Assembly (NCBI GenBank): GCA_024279255.1
Contig: JAJRRT010000001.1
Location: forward strand, 1-39,690
Origin: Deltaproteobacteria bacterium
GTDB taxonomy: Bacteria > Desulfobacterota > Desulfuromonadia > Desulfuromonadales > Geopsychrobacteraceae
Direction: 5' to 3'
DNA length: 39,690 nucleotides
Shown here: positions 1-8,899 of the stretch, in pieces
Layout of the letters: every line of letters begins with the position of its first letter
How positions within the stretch are numbered: the first letter of the stretch is position 1
The notes under the pieces: generated by a model
The model's input: only the letters and a program-made list of their open reading frames with translations
What the model was told of the DNA's origin: nothing
Database searches by the model: none
Translations under genes and position numbers: made by a program

Positions 1-240
1 GGTAAATCGCTCATAATGCCCAAGATCGAGATCGGTCTCGGCGCCGTCATCAGTCACAAAGACCTCACCGTGCTGGAAAGGACTCATGGTCCCAGGATCA
101 ACGTTGATATAGGGGTCCATTTTCTGCATCGACACCTTGAGACCGCGGGCCTCCATCAGTGCGCCAATCGACGCGGCGGCCAGCCCTTTTCCGAGGGACG
201 ACACAACACCACCAGTGACAAAAAGGAACTTCGTCTTCAT
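1..240 (-). CDS. pyrG: CTP synthase, N-terminal part (runs off the window edge)
   Basis: The reverse strand encodes the first 80 residues of CTP synthase, which aminates UTP to CTP using ATP and glutamine in the cytoplasm. The start [19 protein letters not shown] carries the synthetase P-loop-like [10 protein letters not shown] motif, and [19 protein letters not shown] and [16 protein letters not shown] are family signatures. The ATG at 240 is preceded by AAGGAGC. The rest of the gene, including the glutaminase domain, lies outside the window. It follows kdsB in the same direction after 212 bp of sequence in which I see nothing definite; kdsB needs CTP, so the pairing is functionally sensible. 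Confidence 0.97.
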   Translation of the reverse strand, partial: MKTKFLFVTGGVVSSLGKGLAAASIGALMEARGLKVSMQKMDPYINVDPGTMSPFQHGEVFVTDDGAETDLDLGHYERFT

Positions 241-452
241 AGTCGAATCTGCTCCTTGAGCAATAAATTTGAGGTTTAGTCTGAAATTAAGCAGAAACAA
301 TAAATGCAAGCCGCCAAGTTCAGCCCGAAAGAGGTGATGTTACACAAAAAAGGCAACGGAGGAAAGCCCGATCCTGCGAAAACATGGAAGATTTTGCCTA
401 ACCCGAAAAGGATACAAATAAATATATCCCGGTAGCCCGCTCAACTTAAGTT

Positions 453-1202
453 TTAAAGCCGCATCAAAGCCTCAACACGCTGCAGGTCTTCTGGTGTATC
501 AACCCCATGACAATCAAATTCGGTCATTGCAACATAAAGGCGAACGCCGCTCTCCATCGCTCTCAACTGCTCAAGGGATTCGAGGATTTCAAGTGGGGTT
601 TGCGGCAATTGCGGGTACTTGAGCAGAAATTCACGTCGATAGACATAAAGTCCGATATGACGTTTGGCAGCCAGTTCAGGAAGCCTTACGGATAATTCAC
701 CCGCAGGAATATCGCGGGGATGCGGAATCGGTGCACGCGAGAAATAGAGCGCATGATTATGGCTATCACAGACCACCTTCACCACGTTGGGGCTCAAATA
801 ATCTTCGACATTCTCAATCCGACTACACAAAGTGCCCATCTGCAGTTCATCATTTTCAAGTAAAGGCCCGACCGCCTCATCGATCATCTGTGGCACAATC
901 AAGGGTTCATCACCCTGAACATTAACGATCAGGTCGCTATCGATCGCCGCTGCTACCTCGGCCAGACGATCGGTTCCCGATGGATGATCATCACGGGTCA
1001 TCATCACCTCACCACCAAAGGCGATCACGCAATCATAAATCCTCCGATCATCGGTCGCAATAATCGCCCGATCGATAGTTTGCGCCTCAACCGTCCGGCG
1101 GTAAACATGCTCAATCATCGGCTTACCCAGGATCCTGGCCAGAGGTTTTCCAGGAAATCGAGTCGATGCGTAACGTGCAGGGATAATAGCGGTAACTTTC
1201 AT
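453..1202 (-). CDS. kdsB: 3-deoxy-manno-octulosonate cytidylyltransferase (CMP-KDO synthetase)
   Basis: This cytoplasmic enzyme activates KDO with CTP to CMP-KDO for lipopolysaccharide inner-core synthesis, so the organism makes a Gram-negative outer membrane. The 249-residue product begins MKVTAIIPARYASTRFPGKP, the nucleotide-binding signature of the family, and contains VQGDEPLI (metal/nucleotide site) and HIGLYVYRREFLL. The frame stays open upstream to 1376, but those 58 residues do not look like the family. The ATG at 1202 has GGAG about 8 bp upstream and gives the usual length of about 250 residues, so I chose it. Confidence 0.95.
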   Translation of the reverse strand: MKVTAIIPARYASTRFPGKPLARILGKPMIEHVYRRTVEAQTIDRAIIATDDRRIYDCVIAFGGEVMMTRDDHPSGTDRLAEVAAAIDSDLIVNVQGDEPLIVPQMIDEAVGPLLENDELQMGTLCSRIENVEDYLSPNVVKVVCDSHNHALYFSRAPIPHPRDIPAGELSVRLPELAAKRHIGLYVYRREFLLKYPQLPQTPLEILESLEQLRAMESGVRLYVAMTEFDCHGVDTPEDLQRVEALMRL

Positions 1203-1498
1203 TGTAGGTTCTCCGATGTGGATGATCGTGATGCAGAGGATACTGACTTGATTTACCGAGGCTGTCAACGGGCTAGCACGAGTCTGCTGGCCGTCTTTGC
1301 TTGGCGGACTATTTGGTCCAGATGAGAAGTGGTTATTCCAATAATTGAGTGCAGATATAACAACCCTCAAGGGCATTTGTGACGAAAATCATCTTTTTAC
1401 TGCCTTAATACCCCCAACACACTCTTTAGAAAATAAATCACAGCTCTTATCATTGCCAAAACATCGAAGATTCATACTGGCCACATCAATTAATTGTA

Positions 1499-2994
<1,496 letters not shown>

Positions 2995-3013
2995 TTCGTT
3001 TCGACATTCATAA

Positions 3014-3060
3014 ATAAAAAAACACCTCCGCTCCCCTTGTGACTCGGAGGTGTTTTTTTT
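3014..3060. terminator. Bidirectional intrinsic terminator between purB and the LysR gene
   Basis: AACACCTCCG (3021-3030) and CGGAGGTGTT (3045-3054) form a perfect 10-bp stem with a 14-nt loop, followed by a run of T to 3060. A run of A precedes the stem, so it also works for the convergent LysR gene on the minus strand. Confidence 0.93.
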
Positions 3061-3105
3061 GACAACTCGATTCCAATGGGAACGGGAACCTGCGGAGCCA
3101 GTCCT

Positions 3106-4005
3106 TTAGAGCATTTCGTCTCTAGCCAACACCAGAGCCTTAAACCTCTCTGCAACTACGGATAGCTTAAAACCCTTGGCTTGCAACAAGTAAAAGCTGC
3201 GGTTAAGAGGGCCGCCGGTCAATTGCAGGGCAACCAGTTCACCACGCGCTACCTCCCCGGCAACCGCCATCTTCGAGATAACAGCAACACCCAGCCCGGC
3301 CAGCACCCCCTGCTTCAGGGCGTCATTACCCCCAACCTCAGCGATCAGTCTTTCCGGTGCGATAGCAACGCCTTGTTCTTTCAATCTCAACTCTAATACT
3401 TTGCGACTGGCCGATCCTCTCTCACGCAACAAAAGTTGCGCCTCGGCCAGTTCCTTTTCGCTGATCTTTTCGCGCTCTGCCCAGACATGGCCGGCAGGTA
3501 CGATGATCACCAGTTCGTCGCTAAAGCAAGGGAGTGTGTCAAACCTCTTATCATCGACATGGCCACCAATCAGTGCCAATTCAAGACGTTGATCACGCAG
3601 GTCTTTGGCAATGCTTGCGGTTGCAGCTAAGCGTAAGTTGACCCTGATCTGCGGATACTCCTTGCTAAAACTTGCCACCAATTGCGGCAGGAGATAGGTG
3701 CCAGGAATTGTACTACCCCCCAAGAGAAGCTCCCCCTGATTCCCGGCGTGTAATGATTCAAGCTCACTGAGAGCTTCCTGTCGCAATGCAAAGATCCTAC
3801 GCGCATAATCGTGCAGCAAACGGCCCGCTTCGGTCGGTGCAATCGTACGGCCCAGTCGATTCAGCAGTTGAGCATCCAGCCCTTCTTCAAGCTGGCGCAC
3901 TGCCGCACTCAAGGTCGGTTGAGTCAACCTCATCGCCTGAGCGGCCTTAGTGAATCCACCTTCTTCGATCACTCGATAAAAAATCTCTAAATGACGCATA
4001 TTCAT
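3106..4005 (-). CDS. LysR-family transcriptional regulator
   Basis: The 299-residue product has the standard LysR layout: an N-terminal winged helix-turn-helix (residues about 3-62, with GGFTKAAQAMRLTQPTLSAA as the recognition region), a linker helix, and a two-lobed periplasmic-binding-protein-like effector domain from about residue 90 (GELLLGGSTIPGTYLLPQL). The effector domain resembles the CysB/CysL and selenium-metabolism LysR group, but the ligand cannot be told from sequence. It is divergent from the secreted transglutaminase-like gene across about 100 bp, the classic arrangement for a LysR target, and a dyad overlaps its own start codon. It lies far from the cys locus in this window, so a link to sulfur control is not supported. 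Confidence 0.92.
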   Translation of the reverse strand: MNMRHLEIFYRVIEEGGFTKAAQAMRLTQPTLSAAVRQLEEGLDAQLLNRLGRTIAPTEAGRLLHDYARRIFALRQEALSELESLHAGNQGELLLGGSTIPGTYLLPQLVASFSKEYPQIRVNLRLAATASIAKDLRDQRLELALIGGHVDDKRFDTLPCFSDELVIIVPAGHVWAEREKISEKELAEAQLLLRERGSASRKVLELRLKEQGVAIAPERLIAEVGGNDALKQGVLAGLGVAVISKMAVAGEVARGELVALQLTGGPLNRSFYLLQAKGFKLSVVAERFKALVLARDEML

Positions 4006-4019
4006 AGATAAAACCTATG
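4003..4019. promoter_or_regulatory. Candidate LysR-type operator overlapping the regulator's start
   Basis: CATAG-N7-CTATG is a dyad of the T-N11-A type typical of LysR binding sites, and its left half contains the regulator's start codon. A second, wider inverted repeat GATAAAA (4007-4013)/TTTTATC (4031-4037) overlaps it. Both sit in the divergent promoter region shared with the gene at 4110. Assignment is by pattern only. Confidence 0.4.
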
Positions 4020-4109
4020 GGAAGTAATGTTTTTATCGATATTTTATATTGGACTAGCGAAGAAATCCAGCGTAAGTTTCGCGCCTACACCAGAAAATGG
4101 AGAGCATAG

Positions 4110-5120
4110 ATGAAAAGAATTATCCGCGCCGGACTGATCGGTCTGCTCTGTTTGATCGCCCTACCCGCACTTGCTAGCACCCAAACCGGCAAAATCACCA
4201 TGGAATTCGACCTGTCGGCACAAGCCTCCGGTCAAGAGGTCAAGCTCTGGCTCCCCTACCCGGTCTCAAGCCAACAACAGTTGATTGACCAGATTTCATG
4301 GCAGGGTGATTTTACTGATGCTGCCGTCTACACCGACCGCGACAACGGCAATCCGATTCTCTTTGCTCGCTGGGCCGACAATGCAACAGCAAGAAAATTG
4401 ACCCTGAGCTTTAACGCTGTGCGTACAGAACAGAGTAATAAAAACCTGCAGGACTCTACAGCGTCCATCGATCTGACAACCTTCGCACCCTACCTGGCTG
4501 CAACTAGTCTCGGACCAGTCGATGGACCGGTCAAAGCGCTGGCCGATGATATTACTGCCGGAAAAACTTCCATCCTCGCCAAGGCGCGAGCCATCTACGA
4601 CTGGACGGTCGATAATAGCTTCCGCGATCCGAAGACCCGTGGTTGCGGTCTAGGCGATGTACCACAGCTCCTGGGACGCCCGGGCGGTAAATGCGCAGAT
4701 ATAAGCTCTCTTTACGTTGCCATCGCCAGGTCGGCCGGAGTCCCGGCTCGCGAAATCCTCGGCCTACGTCTCGGCAAGCAAGATGGTACCGATATCACCG
4801 GCTGGCAACATTGCTGGGCTGAGTTTTTTCTGCCGGGAACCGGTTGGATCGCCGTCGATCCAGCCGATGTGCGCAAGGCGATGCTTAAACAGAAGTTAGA
4901 ACTCGATGATCCGAAAGTTGCCGAACTGCGCGAATACTACTTCGGCAGCATCGATCCCTATCGTATCCGCCTCTCGGAAGGCCGCGATCTGAAATTGAAC
5001 CCGCCCCAGCAGGGGCAGACTATCAATTATTTGATGTATCCCTTTGCGCAGGTCGGTGGGCAAACCATCGACTGGCTTGAGCCAGCGACCTTCAAATATC
5101 GGATCACATTCAATAAATAA
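4110..5120 (+). CDS. Secreted transglutaminase-like (cysteine peptidase fold) protein
   Basis: The 336-residue product starts with a signal peptide (MKRIIRAGLIGLLCLIALPALA), so it acts outside the cytoplasm, probably in the periplasm. A transglutaminase-core domain spans residues about 150-255. The likely catalytic triad is Cys195 (GGKCADISS), His234 (GWQHCWAEF) and Asp250 (AVDPADV). An N-terminal beta-rich region of about 130 residues precedes it. Bacterial proteins of this type are mostly uncharacterised and may be peptidases rather than cross-linking enzymes. The ATG has GGAG 7 bp upstream. It is divergent from the LysR regulator, which may control it (inference). Confidence 0.85.
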   Translation: MKRIIRAGLIGLLCLIALPALASTQTGKITMEFDLSAQASGQEVKLWLPYPVSSQQQLIDQISWQGDFTDAAVYTDRDNGNPILFARWADNATARKLTLSFNAVRTEQSNKNLQDSTASIDLTTFAPYLAATSLGPVDGPVKALADDITAGKTSILAKARAIYDWTVDNSFRDPKTRGCGLGDVPQLLGRPGGKCADISSLYVAIARSAGVPAREILGLRLGKQDGTDITGWQHCWAEFFLPGTGWIAVDPADVRKAMLKQKLELDDPKVAELREYYFGSIDPYRIRLSEGRDLKLNPPQQGQTINYLMYPFAQVGGQTIDWLEPATFKYRITFNK

Positions 5121-5126
5121 AAGAAC

Positions 5127-5169
5127 GAAGCGCGAAGTGAGAATTTCGATTGTTCTCACTTCGCGCTTC
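5127..5169. repeat. 17-bp perfect hairpin after the transglutaminase-like gene
   Basis: GAAGCGCGAAGTGAGAA (5127-5143) and its exact complement (5153-5169) enclose a 9-nt loop, 6 bp after the stop codon of the upstream gene. There is no T tract on either side, so it is either an atypical terminator or RNA-stabilising hairpin, or part of the adjoining repeat element. Confidence 0.75.
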
Positions 5170-5199
5170 ACGCCTCTGTTGATTTGCAAGGCGGACGCA

Positions 5200-5247
5200 G
5201 AACGACCCGACGAGGCGTAGTGGAAGCTACTCCGAGTCGGGTCGTTC
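5200..5247. repeat. REP-like palindromic intergenic element
   Basis: GAACGACCCGAC (5200-5211) pairs exactly with GTCGGGTCGTTC (5236-5247); inside, GTAG/CTAC adds a nested stem. The flanks (GCAAGGCGGACGCAG on the left, ACAACGCCGCAGATTG on the right) are imperfectly complementary, giving a long cruciform-capable unit of about 100 bp (roughly 5180-5280). It lies between convergent genes. The arrangement looks like a dispersed extragenic palindrome; only this one copy is in the window, so its repetitiveness is inferred. Confidence 0.6.
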
Positions 5248-5282
5248 AAGGACAACGCCGCAGATTGACGCTTTTCAGCAGC

Positions 5283-5672
5283 CTACCCTTTCGCAGACCA
5301 GTGTCCGTGTAGATTACAATACTCGCGTATCGTCAGATTACTAGTACTGGTGCCCGCGACTTCAAAGGTCGCCTCGGGGGTATCACCGGGATTGAGAAAC
5401 TGAGTGTAGGATTTTCCATCGGCAATCAGTTCTATCCACTCAATATAATGCTCATCCTGCATCGGATGAGGCACACTCCCAACCTGGACGTGAATTGTGC
5501 TACCGGAAACCGTCAACACCGGCACATGTTTCTCAGTCGCCGCATCGGTCGTATTTTCTGCCATCAAGTTCATCCCCTGACCACAACAGGCCAAGGCCCC
5601 GGCGGCCCCATGTATCACTTCAATGATATTTCCGCAGATTTCACACTTATAGATCTCAAGTTGTTTCGCCAT
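5283..5672 (-). CDS. dfx: Desulfoferrodoxin (superoxide reductase, 2Fe type)
   Basis: This cytoplasmic protein reduces superoxide to hydrogen peroxide without making oxygen, a typical anaerobe defence. The 129-residue product has both iron sites. The N-terminal desulforedoxin-like centre I is YKCEICGN...ACC (four cysteines). The C-terminal superoxide reductase centre II carries KHVPVL, VPHPMQDEHYIEW and EYCNLHG (four His and one Cys). The open frame runs upstream to 5891, but the ATG at 5672 gives the family start (MAKQLEIYKCEICGN) and has GGAGGG upstream. It lies 19 bp after rubrerythrin in the same direction, presumably one operon in which rubrerythrin removes the peroxide formed. Confidence 0.96.
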   Translation of the reverse strand: MAKQLEIYKCEICGNIIEVIHGAAGALACCGQGMNLMAENTTDAATEKHVPVLTVSGSTIHVQVGSVPHPMQDEHYIEWIELIADGKSYTQFLNPGDTPEATFEVAGTSTSNLTIREYCNLHGHWSAKG

Positions 5673-5691
5673 GAATCTAAACCCTCCGTTG

Positions 5692-6264
5692 TTAGTAGTT
5701 TTCGCCCAAAAGTTCAAAATGATCAACTGAATGCACGCAAGCCGGGCAAACTCCAGGAGCCTCCGAGCCTTCATGCAGATAACCGCAGTTGCGGCAACGC
5801 CAGACGACCGGCGCAGAACGTTTAAAAACTTCTCCACGCAAAATATTACCTCGCAGGTCGTTGTACCTTTTTTCGTGTTGCTTTTCTGCAATGCTTATCG
5901 CCCGGAAAGCCGCCGCCACAGCTGCGAAACCTTCCTCCTCAGCAACCTTGGCGAAAGCAGGGTACATCTCCGTGTGTTCATAGTGTTCACCGGCCGCAGC
6001 CGCAGCCAAGTTTTCCTCGGTTGTTCCAATCACGCCAGCTGGAAATGCTGCAATGATTTCAACCTCGCCTCCTTCAAGAAATTTGAAGAAACGCTTGGCA
6101 TGTTCTTTTTCTTGCTCCGCAGTCTCTTGAAATATTTCCGAGATCTGGACATACCCATCTTTGCGAGCTTTTGCAGCAAAATAGGTGTATCGATTTCGAG
6201 CCTGACTTTCACCGGCGAAAGCTGTCAACAGATTCTTTTCAGTCTGAGTCCCTTGGATACTCAT
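5692..6264 (-). CDS. rbr: Rubrerythrin
   Basis: Rubrerythrin is a non-heme di-iron peroxidase that reduces hydrogen peroxide in anaerobes. The 190-residue product has the ferritin-like four-helix domain (residues about 1-145) with the metal-ligand motifs AFAGESQARNRY, EQEKEHAKRF, EGFAAVAAAFRAIS and EKQHEKRY. A C-terminal rubredoxin-like Fe(Cys)4 domain follows (WRCRNCGY...PGVCPACVHS). The ATG at 6264 is preceded by GGAGG. It is the first gene of a probable rbr-dfx oxidative-stress operon; I could not find a convincing PerR- or Fur-like box upstream. Confidence 0.96.
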   Translation of the reverse strand: MSIQGTQTEKNLLTAFAGESQARNRYTYFAAKARKDGYVQISEIFQETAEQEKEHAKRFFKFLEGGEVEIIAAFPAGVIGTTEENLAAAAAGEHYEHTEMYPAFAKVAEEEGFAAVAAAFRAISIAEKQHEKRYNDLRGNILRGEVFKRSAPVVWRCRNCGYLHEGSEAPGVCPACVHSVDHFELLGENY

Positions 6265-6345
6265 ATCCTCTTAACCTCCTTTTCTAGGCAACAAATATTA
6301 GGTACAATCGACATTTGCTTTTCGTGACAATTCCAGTACTTAGGT

Positions 6346-7194
6346 TCAAGAGACCGCTCCCACCACAACATCCCTGTTCCAGAAAGAACTCAAAGCCTTG
6401 GCAACCTGTACAGGTTCATCTTCCTGGATATAATGTCCACCAGTTTGAATCCGCAGTAGGCGACATCCAGGGATTTCACGCTTGAGGCGCAATGAAATCT
6501 CTTCACTCAAATAGGAATCTGCTTCTCCACGAATCACCAATACCGGAATCACAAGTTGCTGCAAATCCGCAGCGATATCAGTCAAATTATGATTATCGAG
6601 ACAACGGGCAAAATGCATCAGGGCTGCGCGCCCGACAGGACTCTGCATTGGCTTACTGAAGAGCTCCAAAAGTTCAGCATCAAGGTGATCCTTGTGATAA
6701 AGGCCACGTTGCACGATGAGTTTAAACGCACCAATATCAAGTGCAGCCATCACAAATCTACGCAAAATCGGTGTCTGCATGGCCTTGATTGGCTGTACAG
6801 GCCAATAGCCATAGCCCACAGAATTGATTAAACACAGATCAATCACCATCTCAGGGTGCTGGACAGCAAATATTTGCGCTATGCCACCACCAACGTCATG
6901 ACCTACTAGGTGGACCCGTTCAATCCCCAATTGCTGGAGCATTTTCAGCAAACGTTCAGTATGCCCATTCAAGGAATAATCAACATCAAGCGGCATATCT
7001 GAGCCACCACAGCCAAGTAAGTCGTAAGCAACAACTCGTTTGTTGTCAGGTAGAAAAGGAAGGGGTTTTCGCCAGATGAAAGAAAAGGTCGTAATCCCAT
7101 GGATCAAGACAACTGCTTCCCCCTTACCTTGCTCCACCAAGGCAAAGTGGTGTCCTCCCACACTCAAACTTTTGACATCAGGATGCCAGACCAT
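6346..7194 (-). CDS. Alpha/beta hydrolase with Asp nucleophile (dehalogenase/epoxide-hydrolase-like)
   Basis: The 282-residue product has the alpha/beta-hydrolase fold: the oxyanion motif LIHGITT, the nucleophile elbow VGHDVGGG, an acid in RGEADSYL and a catalytic His in TGGHYIQED. The nucleophile position is Asp, as in haloalkane dehalogenases and epoxide hydrolases, rather than the Ser of esterases. The HG-x-x motif lacks the typical dehalogenase Pro/Trp, so the substrate is open. Start choice: the frame reaches a GTG at 7224 and an ATG at 7206, but only the ATG at 7194 has a good Shine-Dalgarno (GAGG, 6 nt away). No signal peptide, so cytoplasmic. It sits 81 bp upstream of rbr in the same direction. 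Confidence 0.85.
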   Translation of the reverse strand: MVWHPDVKSLSVGGHHFALVEQGKGEAVVLIHGITTFSFIWRKPLPFLPDNKRVVAYDLLGCGGSDMPLDVDYSLNGHTERLLKMLQQLGIERVHLVGHDVGGGIAQIFAVQHPEMVIDLCLINSVGYGYWPVQPIKAMQTPILRRFVMAALDIGAFKLIVQRGLYHKDHLDAELLELFSKPMQSPVGRAALMHFARCLDNHNLTDIAADLQQLVIPVLVIRGEADSYLSEEISLRLKREIPGCRLLRIQTGGHYIQEDEPVQVAKALSSFWNRDVVVGAVS

Positions 7195-7384
7195 ACGGGC
7201 CCTCATTATTAACAACAACACCACATAAACAACGCTTTTGCCGATGGATTAAAAGCACTTGTTAATTCTAGCCTCTCTCTACTCATTGTCAATTTCGGTC
7301 CAGAATACAGGGGGGTGAAAGCTGACAACAAGCGATGTTCTGTGCTATTGAACGCTGCACATCTATCTCACAAGGAGTACCGGT

Positions 7385-8893
7385 ATGCAGAAAATGTTGC
7401 GCCAGATCCTTACCTCAAAAGTCTATGAAGCCGCTATCGAGACACCACTAGAAGAAGCAAAGGCTGTCTCGGCTGAGCTAAAGAATCAAATTCTGCTGAA
7501 ACGAGAAGATCTGCAACCAGTCTTCAGCTTCAAGTTACGCGGTGCCTACAACAAGATTGCCCATCTCTCAACGACCGAAAAGGCCTGTGGAGTCATTGCG
7601 GCATCTGCCGGAAATCACGCCCAGGGGGTCGCCTACTCTGCCAAGCAACTAGGGCTAAAGGCACTCATTGTCATGCCGGTCACCACACCCGAAATCAAGA
7701 TCACGGCAGTCAAGGCGCTTGAAGCAGAAGTCGTACTGCATGGTGATAACTATTCTGAAGCTGCCGAACGCTGTCAGCAACTAGCAGCTGAAACCGATAT
7801 GACCTTCATCCATCCTTTCGATGATGAACTTGTTATTGCGGGGCAGGGAACTGTTGCAGATGAGTTGCTCCGCCAGAGTGCCGGTAAGCTAGACGCGGTC
7901 TTCGTCCCGGTTGGTGGTGGTGGGTTGATCGCCGGAATCGCCTGCTACCTCAAGTCGCTTTGCCCTGAAATCAAAGTCATCGGGGTCGAACCCCACGACA
8001 GTAATGCGATGCATCAATCACTTTCTGCCGGTAAACGGGTAGAGCTCGAATCGGTTGGAATTTTTGCCGACGGTGTGGCAGTCAAACAGATCGGTCAATT
8101 GAACTTTGAGCTCTGTCGAAAACATGTCGATGAGATTCTGTGCGTCTCCACCGACGAGATATGCGGTGCCATCAAGTCAATATATCAGTCGACCCGTTCA
8201 ATCGTAGAACCCGCAGGGGCCCTCGCTATGGCAGGGATCAAGCAGTATGTGCGTGATCGGGGGATCAAGGGGCAGACACTGGTGGCGATCAATTCTGGTG
8301 CCAATATGAATTTTGAACGCTTGCGTTATGTGGCCGAGCGGACTCAGACCGGTGAACAGCGCGAATCACTCTTCGCTGTAACCATTCCGGAAAAACCAGG
8401 CGCACTACGTCACCTGTGTAGCGAGGTACTGGGGGATATCAATATTACCGAATTCAGTTATCGACTCTCTTCCAGGAACGAGGCACATATTTTTGTTGGT
8501 GTCGCTCTTGGCGGCCAAACAGCACGAACTCTGTTTTCACAGCAGTTGACAGACCAGGGCTATAGCAATACCGACCTGACCGAAAATGAGCTTGCAAAAA
8601 CACACCTGCGCTACATGATTGGTGGCCGCTCGCCTCAAGCCACGCGGGAAAAACTCTTTCGCTTCTGGTTCCCAGAACGATCTGGGGCGTTGAATCGTTT
8701 TCTGGCAGACATGGGAGAAAACTGGAACATCTCGCTCTTTCAATATCGAACGATTGGAGGAGAATTCGGGCGGGTTTTGATCGGCCTTGAAATTCCAGCC
8801 GGGAATGAAGTTGATTTCAACGATTTCCTAAATCAATTAGGCTATCGTTATGAAGATGCGACCTCCGATCCAGCTTACCAACTGTTTCTGTAG
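7385..8893 (+). CDS. ilvA: Threonine ammonia-lyase, biosynthetic (threonine dehydratase)
   Basis: This PLP enzyme deaminates threonine to 2-oxobutanoate, the committed step of isoleucine synthesis. The 502-residue product matches the long biosynthetic form. The catalytic domain (about 1-320) has the PLP lysine Lys50 in FSFKLRGAYNK, the substrate motif AASAGNHAQGVA and the phosphate-binding loop PVGGGGLIAG. Two ACT-like regulatory domains (about 330-410 and 420-500, starting FAVTIPEKPGALR and FRFWFPERSGALN) confer isoleucine feedback in this family. CAAGGAG lies 7 bp before the ATG. It is convergent with the sensor kinase, only 6 bp apart, with no terminator hairpin visible. Confidence 0.97.
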   Translation: MQKMLRQILTSKVYEAAIETPLEEAKAVSAELKNQILLKREDLQPVFSFKLRGAYNKIAHLSTTEKACGVIAASAGNHAQGVAYSAKQLGLKALIVMPVTTPEIKITAVKALEAEVVLHGDNYSEAAERCQQLAAETDMTFIHPFDDELVIAGQGTVADELLRQSAGKLDAVFVPVGGGGLIAGIACYLKSLCPEIKVIGVEPHDSNAMHQSLSAGKRVELESVGIFADGVAVKQIGQLNFELCRKHVDEILCVSTDEICGAIKSIYQSTRSIVEPAGALAMAGIKQYVRDRGIKGQTLVAINSGANMNFERLRYVAERTQTGEQRESLFAVTIPEKPGALRHLCSEVLGDINITEFSYRLSSRNEAHIFVGVALGGQTARTLFSQQLTDQGYSNTDLTENELAKTHLRYMIGGRSPQATREKLFRFWFPERSGALNRFLADMGENWNISLFQYRTIGGEFGRVLIGLEIPAGNEVDFNDFLNQLGYRYEDATSDPAYQLFL

Positions 8894-8899
8894 CTTTTT

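Noticed and set aside
5731-6327. Plus-strand frame of 198 codons opposite rubrerythrin
   Set aside because: Antisense shadow of an unmistakable rubrerythrin gene.
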